Assembly: GCA_003665825.1 (NCBI GenBank)
Contig: QPFY01000010.1
Location: 434,001 to 498,000 of the forward strand
Reading direction: 5' to 3'
DNA length: 64,000 nt
Origin: Microbotryum silenes-acaulis
Lineage: Eukaryota; Basidiomycota; Microbotryomycetes; Microbotryales; Microbotryaceae
In this document: positions 45,932 to 57,040 of the stretch, one piece after another
How positions within the stretch are numbered: position 1 is the stretch's first letter
Layout: every line of letters begins with the position of its first letter
The notes under the pieces: generated by a model
What the model saw: only the letters and a program-made list of their open reading frames with translations
The model's database searches: none
Told to the model about the DNA's origin: nothing
Made by a program: the position numbers and the translations under genes

Positions 45932-48614
45932 TCAAGACGATTCTTCGTCCGTGTCTGAGAGTTCCAGCTCCTCAATCGGCGAATTTTGCGAGAGCGAGGT
46001 CGATCGCGAGGATTCTCCAGTGACGTTGTGGCGCTGCCGCTTATTCGTTTTGTGGACTGCCGAAGAACTCTTCTTTGCCACGACACGCTTCGATGGAGCA
46101 CGGAGCTTGCCTGCAAGAAAGATTATTGGGTCCTCAGTCGCTGCAAGTAGCTGGGGCTAGCATGACTCCTCTCATTTGAACTCACTTGCGATGATGGGTC
46201 GGGCATGACGAGCGAAGCCCTCGGGGGTGCCCCCGAAGATAGGAGCGGTCGGGTTAGCCCAGCTACCGAGACACATTTTGGCGTTCAGAACTTCGGCGGA
46301 GGTGCTGTGCTGCATATAGTTGATCGTCCGGCGGCCGGTGGAGAAAGCGCGTTCCGCATCGCACGCAGTTGGTGGAATTGTGATGAAGTCAATTGCCATC
46401 TCGGCAAGAGCCTTCTGCCCTGGAATCGCACGTTGTGTCACCCAATACTTGATAGGGCACCCCTTGTAGGCGTCGTTCTTGTTCAGTCTGACGCATCCCC
46501 TAGCCCAGTACTGGAGGAAGGCATCTGGCTCGTAGTAGTTGTGAGAGCCTTGTATGTCACCTCCTTCATCACCATACAAATCGTGGTCGGAGCAAGCATC
46601 GGAATCAATCGGGGACGGAGGACCAGCTTCGGGGATGTCCTCATAGAGAGGAAGGTACACCTTCTGGTAGATTTCATGGAGCTTCTTCTGCTTCTCATTG
46701 ATATCGGTTTCGGCCCAAGCAGTTCCAGGTCGCTGAAAGAATCGCAGATGGTGACGAGGATGAAAGAACATCGACCCAAATGCAGCAATCGAATCGTCGC
46801 CAACCTTCGAGTAGTAGTTGCCCAGAACAATCAAAGCGGACTTGGCTGCGATGCGCACCATGGGAGAAGCGGTTTGAGCCTTGTTGTCAAGCATGCCTTC
46901 AACTCGTTCGAACTCGGCGATGACATCCCAAGTGCGAGGCGTTGCATCTTGGAACTGAACCGTCAGGGTCTTGAGGTATTCGCCAATGTCAAGGAGCTCT
47001 TTAACGATATCAAGTGCGTCATCAGGAAGGGCGAATTTGTCCACGATGTTCGAGGGTGTGTCGTCGCGCGCCATATAGTAGTCGATGGCACTCGAGAACA
47101 GAACATGGCTCTGAAGGAAGAGGTGAATAGAGTTCCAACCCGTCTCGTTTTTGCGGGAAAGCTCCGTCGCCTTGGAATCGGGTCGGTCCTTGGCGGTGGC
47201 AACGACCGACTGCTGCCATCTGTGTTTGTCGGAGGATTTGACTCTCAGTCCCGAAACGTGTTGTGCAAAATCGGCGATCGTAGGAATGATGGTCATGCAT
47301 TTTCGTCGAAGGATGGGTTGAATCTTGATGCCGACCGACTCGCCCCAATCAAAGCCTCTCTCAAGCAAGTCTTCGAATTGTTCACCGTAAATTCCAATGC
47401 TGAAATGTCGTAGTCACCAGAGGCAGTTGCAATGGACAGAGCTTGAGCAATCTCGTCGTCGATCCTCTGATCTTCAGCATCCGAATCATCTTCGACGTTG
47501 GGATGACCGTCGAAAGCAGATATATGCTTGCCAGTCGTGTTCTTGCGCGCCCGAGGAGTAGGCGGACGAGCAGGGGCCATGGAAAAGGCAGCGTAAAGTG
47601 CGCCCATCACTAGCTAGAGAATGTGGGCGAAGCAGCGAACTCGCATCTCGGGTCCCCACCACGAGTCATTGAGGTTCTTGTACTCCACCGCCATCTTGTT
47701 GCAGTTCGAGGCGTTGTCCATCACGAGGGTTCGAACGAGATGCGAGATCTTGAACTCTTCGACGCATTCATGAAGCGACGCTGCGAGCTCTTTCCCGCCG
47801 TGGCGACCTTTCGACTCGATGAACTTGAGTATGTGACGATGAACGACGCCATCTTGTTCATACACTACGACGACTCCGAGAACACTGATGCAGTTGGGAG
47901 CGGTCCAACCATCGATAACCAGATGATTCCCGCGATTTTGCTTGACAAGAAATTCGCCGAATTGAACCGACAGCTCCCTATGTAGATGAACGAGTAGCCT
48001 TTTGACGGTGTCGTGACTACCGAGGATAGCATTCACATTGGCGAAGTGATGGGAGTAGGCGAGCCAGGTTTGAAGTTGGGGGTCTACGTGGGTGAACGCT
48101 TCCTTCGAGATTGCAACGTGAAGAACGATGGATAACATGAACAACGCATTGTCGAAGATTGCAGCAGAAAGCAATGGTTGCACGTTCTGAAAGTACAAGA
48201 CAGAAAAATCTTTAGTGACCTGCTGTAACAGCCTGCAAACATTATTTCAAGCGAACTAACCGTGTTCGCCCCTTCCCCCCTGGATGCCAGGCATTGTTTG
48301 ATGCCCCTGTTCCAGTTCGATACGCCGTGTTGGTGTGCGGTCTCGAAGTCAACGGTTTCGCAATGAGAGGCTGGACGAGTCTTGCACGTTGCTCGGATCT
48401 TCAATTTGCCATTCGATCGAAACACGACGACATCGAAATGATCCCACTTTCCCGAGGTCCGGGAGAAAAGGAAGGCCCGAGCAACGTCGGCGCACCTCGC
48501 TTGCAATCGGTCTTCGGGGCCAGCAGACCGAAGCTCGGTGTAGAACACTTTTGCTTCCGCCTCCGTGCTGAAGACAGTGGCGACAAGATCTTCTGCGGCA
48601 GTAGGAGTAGCCAT
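45932..48614 (-). pseudogene. hAT transposase, broken
   Basis: Proposed exons on the minus strand: 48614-48261 (N terminus MATPTAAEDL..., with a possible BED-like Cys/His stretch KWDHFDVV), 48186 onward, ending with 46186 and a last exon 46110-45932 (basic KRVVAKKSS then acidic DTDEESS tail). Core features: HLVIDGWTAPNCISVLG and LVMDNASNCNKM (hAT catalytic Asp regions), RCFAHIL, and the C-terminal dimerisation region with IPPTACDAERAFSTGRRTIN. Immediately after RCFAHIL a TAG stop (47616-47614) interrupts the frame, which then continues as LVMGALYAAF. A further frame change near 47370-47390 is needed to reach LLERGFDWGESVG. These two lesions make it very unlikely to encode full-length transposase, though an intron could remove the second. 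Confidence 0.8.
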
Positions 48615-49147
48615 GTTGTAGCAAGATGAACAGTTTGGGGATTTATGAGCTAGAGAGGGAGAAGACGGGGAGGTACTACTAGAAAGGGGAGAAGTGAAAC
48701 CGGCAGACGACCAGTGGCAATATGCGGACTCCAAAATCTTCTGGCTCATTTGCCCATTTCCTTTCAGGAGCTCAGGTCTCAGGCCTTATGCCTTCAAGAT
48801 AGGCAATGTTTTGCTTCGCTTCCGAGATAGAAGCCGACCGAACTAGTAGGGCACAACGGGCAGCCGGGAGGGCGGCCTTGGGCAGCCAGGAGGGCGGCCT
48901 CTGTCTCACCGCCACCGTTCGGAGCCAAGCCAATGACTTGATAAGGTCTTGGAAACTTAGGCGGATATGCTTCTTGAATATGCTTGAACCCCTCTGACCA
49001 TGGACAACCTGTCTCCTCAATGTGTATTCCTGGCAGATGCTTTAGAAATCTGCGTAGTTACGTCCAAGCGTATCTGTCTATCTATGATCTATGGCCATAT
49101 AGATAGATGAACGATAGTTATAGGAGGTGTAGATATAGATAGGCATC

Positions 49148-49171
49148 TATCTGATCTAATGCGAAGCCCTG
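49148..49171 (-). repeat. Right terminal inverted repeat of the hAT element
   Basis: 24 bp; reverse complement begins CAGGGCTTCGCATTAG, one T shorter than the left end. Confidence 0.9.
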
Positions 49172-49382
49172 ATGGAAGGCTCGACTGCATTTCACCCCGT
49201 GTATGGGCAAGTTGCGGAGCGACATCTCATACTTGGCTGTCAAACACTCTTCCTCACCGCCGGCGCTCCACCCTACAAAATCAACAAGATCCTAAAGTTA
49301 TCCAGTCTCTCCAAATCGCGGACGTTCTTCGCCAAAGTCGACCTTTTCCGACCAAACCTACGTAATATTGTTGTCGAGATGA
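49172..49382 (+). pseudogene. RecQ-like helicase relic, piece 2 (motif III region)
   Basis: Begins at the hAT end. Encodes FHPVYGQVAERHLILG, TLFLTAGAPPYKINKIL (motif III, normally LTATA) and DLFRPNLRNIVVE (motif IV lead, normally SFxRPNLxYxV). The segment that should lie between piece 1 and this one, including motif II (DEAH), is missing. Cut on the right by Copia-2. Confidence 0.75.
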
Positions 49383-49590
49383 TGTTGAGTTGACACGTGA
49401 GGAGTACACTCTGTAGGCTACATGAGCGCGAGCGCGCGCGGGCTTTCTCTTAGCTTCCTTCTGATTCGAGCGTTCTAACGTATTGAACCACCTCGAATCA
49501 GGTCAGTAGTATTCACGGTATCATATTGCAATAGTTAACTGAGCGTTCTAACGTATTGAACCACCTCGAATCAGACGCCGAGATTCTAGA
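49383..49590 (+). repeat. 5' LTR of Copia-2
   Basis: 208 bp. Includes CGCGAGCGCGCGCG near 49430 and two copies of the GAGCGTTCTAACGTATTGAA block. Confidence 0.92.
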
Positions 49591-49608
49591 GGTTATAAGC
49601 CCAACGAC
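49591..49608 (+). promoter_or_regulatory. Primer-binding site of Copia-2
   Basis: GGTTATAAGCCCAACG follows the LTR without a gap and parallels the Copia-1 site (GGTTATGAGTCCAACG), pointing to the same half-tRNA type primer. Confidence 0.65.
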
Positions 49609-49656
49609 TTCGCACAGCTGCTGCCACGTCGCAACGGTTCACCCGAACGCTCCACC

Positions 49657-52600
49657 ATGACTGGCGAACAGTCAACCATCGACAAGTCCGTCGACGAAGA
49701 CCCTCCAACACACTCGCAAACTTCTCGTTTCCCGGCATTTGCGATTTTGAAGAATAACAACATCAACGTATGGCTCGATCACGTTCGCTTCACCGTCGAC
49801 AGGCGTCAGTGGCAGCTCTCCTTTCCCAAGCAGTACCCATCCGCCAAATGCAAGGATGACGATGAACTCGATCGAGCTCATGATGCGGTGCACAGGGCAA
49901 TGCATCAAACCTGTTCAGAAAGTGTGGCGCATCTCCTGGTCAGCTGCTACGACCTGACGCCGGAGCAGACGGTGGAATACCTTCGAAAGCACCTGGGTCG
50001 GTCTTCCCTTCGCGGCGTTATCACGCAAATTGGAAAGTTATTCTCGGTCGGACCGCCACCAGCACAGGAAGACGATTATCTTCCTTGGGCCGGATCCATC
50101 ACTCGCCTCACAACTGACCTACGGGCTCACAAGTTGACCTTCGACCAAGTGGTTGCATGCCACCTCATTGCGATTGTGGGCGCTCGACGACCGTCGTATC
50201 TGGATCAGTTCGACTCCAAAGACGTCGATGCGATACCAACTGTCGACACAGTGATCGCAGCAGGTCGAGCTCCAGCAAACTTGAGTCAAGATACTGGGAA
50301 CGCTGCGACGGCGTTGTTGGCCACGACTGGTGCCCAACCGAAGCCACCCGGCCCCTGCTGGAACTGCGGTGAAGACACCCACTTCAACAAAAACTGTTCC
50401 AAGCCGAAGAAGAAGAAGTTTCCACGACGCAAGACGACCAAAGGCGAGGAACCGATGGCAAATTTGGCGCTCTCTTCGGTTGAAGACATTCTGGGGACCG
50501 ATTCCGTTGGCGCGTTTTTCACGCAATTACCAAAAGGACACTCTCGAGAAATGATCCTCTACAACACGGCAGCGACTCATCACGTCATCAATGATCCTGC
50601 CGCGTTCGCCGACCTGAAGGCGACAGCTCCGTCTTCGTTAAAGGGCATCAATGGTGACGGAAAGACCATTATGGGAGTAGGCACGGCCTGCGTCGAAGAC
50701 AAGCACGGCAAGAGGTACAACTTGGTCAACAGCATCTTCGTCCCTAGCGCCCCCGCCAATCTCTTCGCCGGGCATCGAGCCGATCGTGATAGTCGCAAGA
50801 TCACCATTCAAAACGGGCGATTCACGGTGGCCGGAAATGACGACATCCTACTCACGGGACAGAAGCTCAATTCGGGGTTGTACCGTCTGGACCTCAAGTT
50901 GGTTCAAGCTCGGAGTTCACCCCATGAATGTGCGTCAGCCACAGCTCTGACAGCAGTGCCTCTCCACATCTGGCACGGACGTTTCGCTCATCTACACTGC
51001 CGTTCCCTTCACCAGCTGTCCAAGTCTGACGCTGTGATAGGTTTGAACATGAAGTCTCGCAGTGACTTGAAATGCGAATCGTGTCTGGCCGGCAAAGCTA
51101 CGCACAAGCCGTTCCCAAACTCCGAATCGCTAGCCGAAAAACCCCTCGATCTCGTCCACATCGATCTCTTGTCCTTCGACGGCGAGCTGTCACTTGCAAA
51201 TCATCGCTACGCGCTAGTTATCGTCGACGATTGTACGCGGTACATGTGGGTGTTGACGATGCCGCGGAAGTCGGACTCCTTTGAAAGGTTCAAAACGTGG
51301 AAACTACGGGTCGAGCTGTCGTCAGGGCACACTTTGAAAGTTGTCCGTTCGGACCGCGGTGGCGAGTTTCTTTCGACGGAGTTCAAGCGATGGTTGGACG
51401 ACACGGGTTTGTCGCGACAACTCACGATCCCCAGCACGCCCGAGCAAAACGGTGTCGCCGAAAGGGCCAACCGCTCGATTTCGGAAGCAGCTCGAACGAT
51501 GCTGTATGAATCCGGTCTGTCCACGGTGTTTTGTGCCGCAGCCGTGGCTACATACGTGTATGTGAAGAATCGTTCCCCACATTCTGCTCTTGGTGGCAAG
51601 GTGCCATTTCGGGAATGGACCGGGAAACCTGCGCACGTTCATCACTTGCGGGTCTTCGGATGTCGAGCTTGGCACACGGCAAATACCGAACAACGTAAGA
51701 AACTCCAGCCACGGGGCCTTCCGATGATCTTCCTCGGATACGACCTAGAATCCAAAGCCTACCGACTATGGGACCCGGTGAGGGGGCGGTTAACGTTATC
51801 GCAAAGCGTGACGTTCTTCGAGGACAAGTTCCCGGCCCGTGAAGGCGCGCCAGCACCGAGGATTGAGGCGATCGAAGTAGTCGTACCTCGACCAGTTGCG
51901 ACGAATCGACATGAAGCTGCGCAACAGCCGATCGCTGCGAACCAGGCCCCGGAGGTCGAGGTGGAAGCCCGGGAGGAAAACCCGGTTGACGACGTTGACC
52001 CCGCCGAGCAACACGCACCAATTGTGGAAGATGTACCAAAGGAGTTGCGTTTTGACGCCCCTGGACCTGCTTGGGCAGCACCGGTCGGAAAGCGGGATCG
52101 TAGGGCACCTGAGCGTTTCGAACCGGAGGTCTTCGTAGCCGTCGCCGATTCCGACGAGGAAGACGGTCCGTTTGTTTTGCCGACTAGTGATCCCACGACT
52201 TGGAAGGCAGCCATGGCACACCACAAGTCTCACGAATGGGCGCAAGGTGCAATCGATGAGTTCGAGTCATTGCGTGACGATTACTCAGTCTTTACGATTA
52301 TGAAACGAGACGAGCTTCCCGCCGGCGCCAAGGTTCTCGGGTCCAAATTCGTTTTCCGAACGAAACGGGACAAGGATGGTCGGCCAACTTCGTACAAAGC
52401 TCGACTTGTTGCACGAGGCTTCACGCAACGGCCGGGAATTGACTTCAAAGAGACGTTCGCACCGACAGCGAAGTTTGTCTCAATTCGTACTCTCATCGCG
52501 TTGGCGGCCGCCCGGGGTTACCATATCATCCAAGCGGACATTGACAAAGCCTATTTGCATGGCGAACTTGAAGAGGACTTGCACATGCGCGTACCGGAGG

Positions 52601-53739
52601 GAGTCCGACTTCCCGACGATGTCTGTCTCAAGTTGCAACGCTCGATTTACGGTCTCAAGCAGGCCGGCCGGGTATGGAACGAGACGATCCATAAGACCCT
52701 CGTCAAGCTTGGTTAAAATCGTCTTCGGAGCGAAGAGTGTGTCTATCGTCGGACACTTGGCAAAGACGATTATTACATCGCGGTTTACGTCGACGACTTG
52801 CTGTTTGTCGGTCCCGACTTATCCGAAATTGATCGCGTGCTCGACGAATTGGATCGATTGTACGGAGTCAAACGTCTCGGCAATGCAGAGTACATCCTTG
52901 GCGTCCAGCTCATTCGTCAAGCGGACGGGATTGCGTTGTCGCAACGACAGTATTTGCTCGATGTACTTGCAAGGTTCGGCATGGCGGATGCTAACAAAAG
53001 TGTGTTACCAATGCAACCGGGTCTTCAGCTCAAACCCTGCGACACTCCGGATCCCTCGTTACAGACACAGTACAGATCGGCCATTGGATCATTGATGTAC
53101 GCCGTCGTTGCAACTCGGCCCGATCTTGCGTACCCGGTGTCGTATTTGGCAAGATTCACGAACAAGGCGGGCAGTGACCATTGGGCGGCAGTTGTGAAGA
53201 TTCTACGCTACATCAAGGGAACTCTCGAACTCGGCATTGTCTACAAGACGAAACGTGATTCGTTGGTTGGATACGTGGGGTACTCGGATTCGGACTGGGG
53301 TTCCTGCATCAACACGTCCCGATCTACGATGGGGCATGTCTTCAAGCTGGCTGACGGGCCAATTTCTTGGAGTTCTCGGATCCAGAGCCGAGTGGCGACG
53401 TCATCAACGGAAGCGGAATACATCGGCCTTACTCATGCGTCTCGAGAGTGTCAGTTCTTGCGGAATTTGCTCGCGGAATTGGGGGTCACGATTTGTGGCC
53501 CGATCGAGCTGAAAGGCGACAATCAAGGCGCGATAGCTCTCACAAAGAATCCGGTGTTCCACGATCGAACTAAGCACCTACGCCTGACCGAGCATTTCGT
53601 TCGAGAACGGGTACGAGAAGGTGACATCGTCGTTAACTATCTTCCAACCGCCGAGATGCTCGCCGACATGTTTACGAAGGCGTTGCCGAGACCGGCACTA
53701 GAGAAGCATAGGGCGGCCATAGGGATGGGAATTATGTAG
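49657..53739 (+). pseudogene. Copia-2 Gag-Pol polyprotein, interrupted by a nonsense codon
   Basis: Frame of about 1,360 codons. Gag ends in a canonical CCHC knuckle (CWNCGEDTHFNKNC, about residue 233). The protease position reads LYNTAATHHVIND: the catalytic Asp of DTGA/DSGA is Asn (codon 50563-50565). Integrase: HIWHGRFAHLH ... CESC, VRSDRGGEF, TPEQNGVAERANR. RT: ADIDKAYLHGELEEDLHM, then a TAA at 52714-52716 where Copia proteins normally have an aromatic residue, and the frame resumes to VYVDDLLFVG. RNase H follows with GYSDSDWGSC and the end TKHLRLTEHFVRERV. The part after the stop includes the catalytic YVDD, so this copy cannot make functional RT without readthrough. Confidence 0.9.
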
Positions 53740-53758
53740 GCCTTAGAGCGAGGGGAGG

Positions 53759-53966
53759 TGTTGAGTTGACACGTGAGGAGTACACTCTGTAGGCTACATG
53801 AGCGCGAGCGCGCGCGGGCTTTCTCTTAGCTTCCTTCTGATTCGAGCGTTCTAACGTATTGAACCACCTCGAATCAGGTCAGTAGTATTCACGGTATCAT
53901 ATTGCAATAGTTAACTGAGCGTTCTAACGTATTGAACCACCTCGAATCAGACGCCGAGATTCTAGA
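53759..53966 (+). repeat. 3' LTR of Copia-2
   Basis: Same 208 bp as the 5' LTR by eye; preceded by a purine tract AGCGAGGGGAGG. Confidence 0.92.
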
Positions 53967-54411
53967 GATGAAACCAAGAACAAACGGTACGATGGGAGTA
54001 TCAGGGATCTCCTTAACCAGCGGTCAGATCCCAGCACCTTTCCCCAGTCCATCATGTACTTCAACAGCCGGGAAGCCACGTCAAACGCGCTCCTCGCGGT
54101 CCACGAACAATACGGGATTCCGATTTCAGTCCACTCAGGTTCCCATAGCGCGCAAGTATACCGCGGTTCGAGGTGAATTCGACAAGATCGAGGGTGGCAA
54201 GGACTTCGTGCGAGGCGAATTCCCTGTCTGGATGACAACATCAGCCTTGGGTCTCGGCATTCACTACCCGGGCATACGCACGGTGACTCAGTACGGCCGC
54301 ACTACCATTGAGGATGACGGCCAGCGCAGAGGACGAGGCGGACGCAGTGGGCAGCAATCAATCGGAATTACCTTCTTGGAGCCTCGCAAGGATGTCTGTT
54401 CAGCTTTAGCG
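53967..54411 (+). pseudogene. RecQ-like helicase relic, piece 3 (helicase C domain)
   Basis: After the second GATGA copy the sequence encodes, with frame changes, QSIMYFNSREATSNALLAVHEQYG (motif IV area), then FVRGEFPVWMTTSALGLGIHYPG (motif V, normally VATxAFGMGIDxP) and QRRGRGGRSGQ (motif VI, normally QExGRAGRDG). A frame change is needed just after the Copia-2 site and another near 54170 (a TGA follows VYRGSR). A GTAAGA donor follows at 54412. Lesions show the gene is dead independent of the insertions. Confidence 0.75.
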
Positions 54412-55390
54412 GTAAGAGTTCCACGCTCATTGTTCAAGCGCGCATCCGTGCATTCTAGTCCTGACTCAGCGTCAGCCGATCCTAGCCTCTCAGGAGCGCT
54501 CAGCGTATTTTCCTAGCCTCTCCGGGGGGCTCAGCGTATTTCCTAGCCTCTCCGGAGCGCTCAGCGTATTCCTAGCCTCCCTGGAGCGCTCAGCGTCCTA
54601 GGTCTCTCCGTGAGTCCTCAGAGCCCTCAGCCTCTCTGCGAGTACCTCGCATCCGCGCCGCTTACCCTCTCCTCGGTTCCGCACCGTCGACACGTTCTGG
54701 AACCAGCTCGCTGCTCCAGCACTGCCACCCTCTGCCAAGGGTCAGTTGGTCCTCCAACATTGGATCCTCGTTCAAGCGATCCGTCGCTCACTCAGCAGTC
54801 TCCTTCATCAGGACCTTACAGCAGCCCGCTGCTTTCCAGAAACCCTCGACGCACGCACGCCTGCCACGCGCTCGAGGTAAGTGTTCAGAATACGCTCGGC
54901 TAGTTGCACGACGTACTCATAGCTCACTTGCCGTGCAGTAGTTCTCCGCGACCTCTCTGTACGATCTCTACCCTTTCCTGGATCATCCTAGTTGGGCGCA
55001 CCAAACTAACGCATAGCATCCCATAGGCTACCTCCCGCGGAGTCTTCCCGGACGCTCGTTCAATTGTATTGAACGCCTGCGCTACGCCTCGCAAAGGTAT
55101 GCTACGCCGTGCCTCTGTCATAGTTGCCCTGTTACTTATCATCCCCGATCGCTACGCCTCGCAAAGCGATCTCTCGGTCTCTTAAGCTTCCCGCCCACCT
55201 TCCCTATTTACACTCTCGTGTCTCTTTCTTACTTTGATACATTTCTATAGTGACCGAGTTGTTAGTTACGACACGGTCCCTTTCGGTTTCTCGAGCCCCG
55301 CTGCAACATGACATCACCTCTCGCTAAAAATCACTGTGCAAGCGGCTTTGGAGAGTTGATACGCAGAAGAGCCGCGCGAGCAGCGATCAG
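54412..55390. other. Non-coding stretch with minisatellite
   Basis: About 980 bp between RecQ-like pieces. Holds the 29-30-bp minisatellite (54481-54600) and a repeated CGCTACGCCTCGCAAAG word (about 55078 and 55149). Could be a swollen intron of the relic; no gene supported. Confidence 0.5.
54481..54600 (+). repeat. Minisatellite, about 29-bp unit
   Basis: Four imperfect units of the type CCTAGCCTCTCCGGAGCGCT followed by CAGCGTATT, with diverged partial units on both sides. Confidence 0.85.
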
Positions 55391-56190
55391 GAGCAAACCG
55401 ACGCCGTTCCTGACGATAATTCAGCTCTCACTTGGCCCGGAGATCGGCCCCGACCCGAACTACTTACAGATGACGAACTGTCCAATCGCTTCTTCTACGA
55501 GTCAAAAGCGTGTCTGTCCGCCCTCGCCGTTGTCCTATACACGTGAGTTGAGCCCTTCAGGAACTGCGGCAATGCACCAACTGACCCCTTTTTGCAATGA
55601 ATGTGCACAGGCAAGGCGAGCTTCCGCTCAAACCGGATGACCCCCTCATCGTTGTTGAGAAGGAGCGTCAAGCAAACATCAGAGGCAGATCTTGCCAATG
55701 TTCTCGTTGTGACCCAGAAGGCGCCAAGTACATCGTTGACAACCTAAAAGACGCAACTGAGGACAACTACAACAGCCTCTCGACCTACGACGGAATCGTC
55801 ATCAATCGAGAAGAGACCAGCCAGCCCTCTTTGGACTCGCAGGCCCAAGATTCCGAGGAGGATCCAGAGGTCTCAGGCAACGAAGGTACTCTCTCGGCGG
55901 CCAATCGACGGAAGCAAGCCCAAAATACATGGAGAATGAAACCGGAAGAACGAGATGCGTTTGTCGAAAAGCTCCTCGACAAATACGCCGAGAGCCGGAA
56001 ATCTTGCGCAACTGTACACCACTTGTGGCGTTTCCCTCCCATCATCGCACAACGAGTCGCCAAGTCAATCTCGTCGCTCGATTATAGGGCTGCCTTTTGT
56101 CTCAATGGATTCAATGAGCCCTTGCCGGGCACGTGGGAAATCCTCTTTCCGATCGTCCGTGAAAAGAGGGAGGCTTTGATCCAACGATAG
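55391..56190 (+). pseudogene. Probable C-terminal part of the RecQ-like relic (Cys-containing module)
   Basis: Two exon-like blocks, 55391-55542 (DDELSNRFFYESKACLSAL, ends at a GTGAGT donor) and 55611-56190 (preceded by a CAG acceptor), join in phase. The second block encodes GRSCQCSRCDPEGAKYIVDNL, a Cys cluster, then an acidic linker and a helical C terminus with RKQAQNTWRMKPEERDAFVE and YRAAFCLNGFNEPLPGTWE, stop at 56190. Fungal RecQ-like proteins often carry a Cys-rich module after the helicase core, and the strand and order fit, but linkage to the helicase is inference. It might instead be a separate small gene. Confidence 0.5.
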
Positions 56191-57040
56191 TTGGAGTCGG
56201 AGACTGAGTTGTATAATGAGATCAAGTACATGCTTGAGCTGGGTCCATCACTGTTGAAGAGCTTTGGCCTATGATTGTGAACACCATCGTGTTGTGTTGA
56301 TGGGCTGAAATACCACGAGAGGTATTGACATAGTGAGAGCTTGTGAAGCCGAAACCGAGCGAATAGATCCGCCTGACGGCGGCGATCCTGGCGAGTCGTC
56401 GAGTCATAGCGTCTGCGGTTGCGCGTCATTCTGAGATAAGCGCGGTGTTGCACCGAGAACAAGCGAAGAGCATAGTACCGAGAAGACGAGTGATGCGGAA
56501 TGGGACGGGAGAGAAACCGATGCGCACACGCCGAAGTGCGGAAGCCGGCGGCTGCAGCAGCGTGCTGCCGCTCGGACCACTCGGGACCAAATTGACCAAA
56601 TTTACACACTTCAGATCATTATAGCTTCGCCTACAGATGGGGTATCCTCTTGCCGTTCGGCACAGGCCATTTTTTCTAGTAGAAGATCAATAACATCTCT
56701 GCGTTTTGGATAATTGTAAGTACTTGCCACGCTACAGAGAACCGCCTCAAAATGGCCCTGAAATTTCGGAGGGCAACTGGGCCAGGCGCGCCGATAAGTC
56801 CTAAGCCCCTCCCAGAGGGAGGGCTTAGTTGAGCTTACCGAAAGCCCGGCCTGAGGCGCGTAGCGCCCGACTGGACAAATTTTGGGCCTCAGATGGGCCA
56901 AAATCGCCAAGGCGCGTAGTTGGGGGTGGACAAATCATGGTGCGCCGGTGTGGGTGGGGTCCTAGGCCCGTAGGTTTCAGTGGACAAATCGGGACCCATT
57001 TCGGCCACATTCGGCTTGGAAAGCCAAAGTTTGCCGACCC
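56191..57040. other. Repeat-rich non-coding stretch
   Basis: No gene supported. Contains one copy of a degenerate direct repeat (56719-56835), and a CCTGAGGCGCGTAG word at about 56850 followed by GGCGCGTAG again near 56912, related to the palindrome at 39001-39117. Confidence 0.5.
56719..56835 (+). repeat. Degenerate direct repeat, copy 1
   Basis: Shares with 57757-57868 the order TGCCA(C/T)GCTACAG, AAATTTCG, GGCAACT, GCCA(G/A)(G/A)CGCGC, AAGCCCCTCC, and a GAGGG near the end followed by GAGCTTA. Roughly 110 bp, 1.04 kb apart, flanking the inverted RecQ-like fragment. Confidence 0.6.

Larger units (their letters stand above)
45431..49171 (-). mobile_element. hAT-family DNA transposon, probably defective
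   Basis: 3.7-kb element with terminal inverted repeats CAGGGCTTTCGCATTAGATC (left, 45431) and, reversed, CAGGGCTTCGCATTAGATCA (right end 49171), differing by one indel. CAGGG ends are typical of hAT. Both subterminal regions are rich in TAGATA/TATCTA words (45455-45640, 49078-49147), plausible transposase-binding repeats. The expected 8-bp target duplication is not seen: CGGCGGCC on the left, ATGGAAGG on the right. It encodes a damaged transposase on the minus strand. Confidence 0.9.
49383..53966 (+). mobile_element. Copia-2: LTR retrotransposon with defective ORF
   Basis: LTRs 49383-49590 and 53759-53966, both 208 bp and identical by eye, starting TGTTGAGTTGACACG and ending GAGATTCTAGA. Target duplication GATGA at 49378-49382 and 53967-53971. 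Primer site from 49591 (GGTTATAAGCCCAACG). Each LTR contains a 34-bp direct repeat starting GAGCGTTCTAACG. The family is different from Copia-1: LTRs and proteins share only domain-level similarity. Confidence 0.93.

Noticed and set aside
46205..47413. 402-residue plus-strand ORF opposite the hAT transposase
   Set aside because: Antisense shadow; the minus strand carries all hAT motifs.
52714..52716. Programmed stop readthrough in Copia-2
   Set aside because: The stop lies inside the RT domain, not at a Gag-Pol border, and Copia elements use one frame; a plain mutation is more likely.
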